64,000 nucleotides of DNA. Source: Bacteroidia bacterium. Its GTDB lineage: Bacteria; Bacteroidota; Bacteroidia; Bacteroidales; Azobacteroidaceae. Location: the NCBI GenBank assembly GCA_025996895.1, contig BNTW01000001.1, positions 1 through 64,000 on the forward strand, written 5' to 3'. The position numbers and the translations under genes were made by a program. The notes under the pieces were generated by a model. It had not been told where the DNA came from. It did not search any database and saw nothing but the letters and a program-made list of their open reading frames with translations. Shown in pieces: positions 61,880 to 64,000 of this stretch (the stretch's first letter is position 1; the number at the start of each line of letters is the position of its first letter).

Positions 61880-62731
61880 ATGTTACGAATTGCAGTACAA
61901 ACGAAGGGACGGCTCTACGAAGAAACGATGAGCCTGCTTCACGAGGCCGGAATTAAACTGTCGCCGGCGAAAAGGAGTTTATTAGTTCCGTCAAAAACCT
62001 TTCCGGTGGAATTGATTTTTTTGCGCGACGACGATATTCCGCAGGCGGTTGCCGACGGCGTGGCCGATGTGGGCATTGTGGGTGAAAACGAATTTACGGA
62101 GAAAAAACAACCGGCGGAAATCCTGAAACGGCTGGGTTTCAGCAAGTGCCGGATTTCGTTGGCGATACCGAAAGAATTTGATTACTCCGGTTTGAATTGG
62201 TTTGCCGGCAAAAAAATAGCCACTTCTTATCCCGAAATTTTGTTGGATTTCTTGAAGAAAAATGCGATTAAGGCGGATATTCACGTTATCAGTGGCTCGG
62301 TGGAAATTGCACCGGGTATCGGTTTGGCAGACGCGATTTTCGACATTGTCAGTTCAGGTAGCACGTTGATTAGCAACCATTTGAAAGAAGTGGAAGTGGT
62401 CATGCAATCGGAAGCCGTGTTGATTGGCTGTAAAAACCTGAATAAGGAGAAGAAGGAAATTCTCAAAGAGCTGATTTTCCGTATTGAAGCTGTTCAGACG
62501 GCAGAAGACAAAAAATATATTCTGTTGAATGCTCCGAACGACAAGTTAGAGGAAATTTTCGGTATTCTTCCCGGCATGAAAAGTCCGACGGTGTTGCCGT
62601 TAGCGCAGGAAGGTTGGAGTTCGATCCATTCCGTCATTGAAGAAAAACGCTTTTGGGAGATTATCGGAAAATTGAAAGCCGCCGGTGCGGAAGGCATTTT
62701 GATTATTCCGATTGAAAAAATGATATTGTAG
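61880..62731 (+). CDS. hisG: ATP phosphoribosyltransferase
   Basis: The 283-residue length is the long form with a C-terminal regulatory ACT-like domain (LPGMKSPTVLPLAQEGWSSI, then KLKAAGAEGILIIPIEKM). The catalytic part has MLRIAVQTKGRLYEETMSLL, FLRDDDIPQAVADGVADVGI and ADAIFDIVSSGSTLISNHL. HisG commits ATP and phosphoribosyl pyrophosphate to histidine synthesis and is inhibited by histidine through the C-terminal domain. It precedes hisD by 5 bp. Confidence 0.97.
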   Translation: MLRIAVQTKGRLYEETMSLLHEAGIKLSPAKRSLLVPSKTFPVELIFLRDDDIPQAVADGVADVGIVGENEFTEKKQPAEILKRLGFSKCRISLAIPKEFDYSGLNWFAGKKIATSYPEILLDFLKKNAIKADIHVISGSVEIAPGIGLADAIFDIVSSGSTLISNHLKEVEVVMQSEAVLIGCKNLNKEKKEILKELIFRIEAVQTAEDKKYILLNAPNDKLEEIFGILPGMKSPTVLPLAQEGWSSIHSVIEEKRFWEIIGKLKAAGAEGILIIPIEKMIL

Positions 62732-62736
62732 AGTGA

Positions 62737-64000
62737 ATGAAAACAATAAAACACCCGTATAGAGAGCAATGGCCGGAAATTTTATCGCGTCCGACAGCTG
62801 ATTTTTCCGAACTTTTTGATAAAGTAAAGGAAATGTTGGACGCTATTTCTATTCGTGGCGACGAAGCCGTTTTGGAATACGAGCAAGAATTTGATAAAGT
62901 AACCTTGAGTACGTTGGAAGTTTCGCCCGAAGAGAAGACCGAAGCTGTCGGGTTGGTTTCCGAAGAATTGAAATCGGCCATTGAATTAGCCAAAAGGAAC
63001 ATCGAAAAATTTCACTCGGCGCAACGGCACGAATTACCGAAGATCGAAACCCAGCCCGGCGTAATCTGCTGGCAGAAAGCTATCGCAATAGAAAAGGTCG
63101 GGTTGTACATTCCGGGGGGTACTGCACCGTTGTTTTCGACCGTGTTGATGTTGGCATTACCGGCGCAGATTGCGGGCTGTAGGGAAATTGTACTTTGCTC
63201 GCCTCCAAACAGAGAAACCGGTAAAATTCATCCCGCTGTGCTGTACGCCGCAAGTGTAGCCGGTGTTACGAAGATCTACAAAATCGGCGGCATTCAGGCG
63301 ATTGGAGCTATGGCTTACGGCACCGGGAGCGTTCCTAAAGTGTATAAAATTTTTGGTCCGGGCAATCAGTATGTTACTGCTGCCAAACAGTTGGTTTCGT
63401 TGCGTGACGTGGCGATTGATATGCCCGCAGGTCCTTCGGAAGTGGAAGTGTTGGCGGACGATACGGCAAATCCTGCTTTCGTGGCTTCCGATTTACTTTC
63501 GCAAGCCGAGCATGGTGTTGATAGTCAGGCGGTTTTGGTTACGACAAGCGAAGCATTAGCCCGGAAAGTTACGGAAGAAATAGAAAAACAAGTGCAACAA
63601 CTTCCGCGTGTGGATTTAGCGCGTAAAGCATTGGAAAACAGTAAAATAATTATTGTCAAAGACATCGAAGAAGCGATTGCTTTGACCAACGAATATGCTC
63701 CCGAACATTTAATTCTTTCGACGGAAAACTACCGCGATATTGCCGAAAAAATCGTCAATGCCGGTTCTGTCTTTCTCGGACACCTGACGCCCGAAAGTGC
63801 TGGCGATTATGCTTCGGGAACAAACCATACCTTGCCCACCAACGGCTATGCCAAAGCGTACGGCGGTGTGAATTTAGACAGTTTTCTGAAAAAAATCACT
63901 TTTCAGGAAATCACTCCCGAAGGGTTGCAAAATATCGGCAAAGCAATCGAAATTATGGCGGAAAACGAACAATTAATTGCGCATAAAAATGCGGTAACAT
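62737..64000 (+). CDS. hisD: Histidinol dehydrogenase, 3' end outside the window
   Basis: The open frame begins with ATG at 62737 and runs past the window edge with 421 complete codons, so only about 5-10 residues of the usual 428 are missing. Motifs: VGLYIPGGTAPLFSTVLMLA, FGPGNQYVTAAKQLV, IDMPAGPSEVEVLAD, SQAEHGVDSQAVLVT and FLGHLTPESAGDYASGTNHT, containing the zinc and active-site residues. It performs the last two oxidations to histidine. It follows hisG by 5 bp. Confidence 0.97.
   Translation, partial: MKTIKHPYREQWPEILSRPTADFSELFDKVKEMLDAISIRGDEAVLEYEQEFDKVTLSTLEVSPEEKTEAVGLVSEELKSAIELAKRNIEKFHSAQRHELPKIETQPGVICWQKAIAIEKVGLYIPGGTAPLFSTVLMLALPAQIAGCREIVLCSPPNRETGKIHPAVLYAASVAGVTKIYKIGGIQAIGAMAYGTGSVPKVYKIFGPGNQYVTAAKQLVSLRDVAIDMPAGPSEVEVLADDTANPAFVASDLLSQAEHGVDSQAVLVTTSEALARKVTEEIEKQVQQLPRVDLARKALENSKIIIVKDIEEAIALTNEYAPEHLILSTENYRDIAEKIVNAGSVFLGHLTPESAGDYASGTNHTLPTNGYAKAYGGVNLDSFLKKITFQEITPEGLQNIGKAIEIMAENEQLIAHKNAVT

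Noticed and set aside
1-64000. CRISPR array
   Set aside because: No regularly spaced direct repeats with unique spacers were seen on either strand.
1-64000. Insertion sequences or integrases
   Set aside because: No transposase, integrase or clear terminal inverted repeats with target duplications were found despite the many truncated genes.

Overview
The window comes from a member of the Bacteroidota, most likely order Bacteroidales. The evidence is the promoter signature (TAnnTTTG at about -7, often with TTG or TTTG about 20 bp upstream), type IX secretion (T9SS) C-terminal sorting domains, a T9SS plug protein (DUF5103), DUF3332 and DUF4384 proteins, a SusD-like protein, the short Bacteroidetes-type primary sigma factor and the Bacteroidetes-style Pgk with a charged insertion. 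The sequence starts inside a broken gene and ends a few codons before the end of hisD.

Layout. 1-858: gene debris, with two halves of one protein facing opposite ways. 613-7248 (minus): an operon of exported proteins with a lipoprotein, a DUF4384 protein, a WD40-like/OmpA-like protein, a TPR-caspase protein and a proline-rich protein broken at the left edge. 7391-15029: a DUF3332 lipoprotein, an amino acid permease and a three-gene arabinoxylan-type glycosidase operon whose middle gene fuses an SGNH esterase, an alpha/beta hydrolase and a GH99-like domain. 15103-22070: a frameshifted T9SS remnant, tRNA-Asn, a PfkB kinase, a CPA2 antiporter, leuB, mgsA, a repeat-rich gap, truncated Rhs/SpvB and ATPase pieces, a small T9SS protein and a striking nested, potentially pseudoknotted element. 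22271-28288: housekeeping genes (S41 protease, rarA, serC, pgk).

28422-35949: a broken MNT/HepT toxin-antitoxin pair, then an apparent inositol-lipid cluster: a PdxA homologue lacking its metal-binding histidines, a nucleotidyltransferase, an ATP-grasp enzyme, two CDP-alcohol phosphatidyltransferases, a HAD phosphatase, inositol-3-phosphate synthase and an acyltransferase. 36476-49125: an AT-rich accessory region with gene fragments and defence-type genes (YhcG-like nuclease, RhuM-Fic, a 1298-residue SIR2 protein with a coiled coil inside its SIR2 domain, a BRO-N fragment, a DUF6088 antitoxin, three uncharacterised genes and a WYL regulator). 49097-64000: core genes (terC, tex, rpoD, htrA, tRNA-Pro, a large beta-helix T9SS cargo protein, the T9SS plug protein, rsmE, mtgA, lipB, hisG, hisD).

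Two themes stand out. First, short palindromic repeats occur in frame inside at least three coding sequences (the triple-domain hydrolase, the YhcG-like nuclease and the WYL regulator) as well as between genes. Second, there are many truncated genes, often joined head to head, which suggests active recombination or, at some junctions, assembly or amplification chimeras. The best candidates for undescribed biology are the caspase operon, the SIR2 protein and its neighbours, the PdxA-like inositol-lipid cluster and the pseudoknot-like element.
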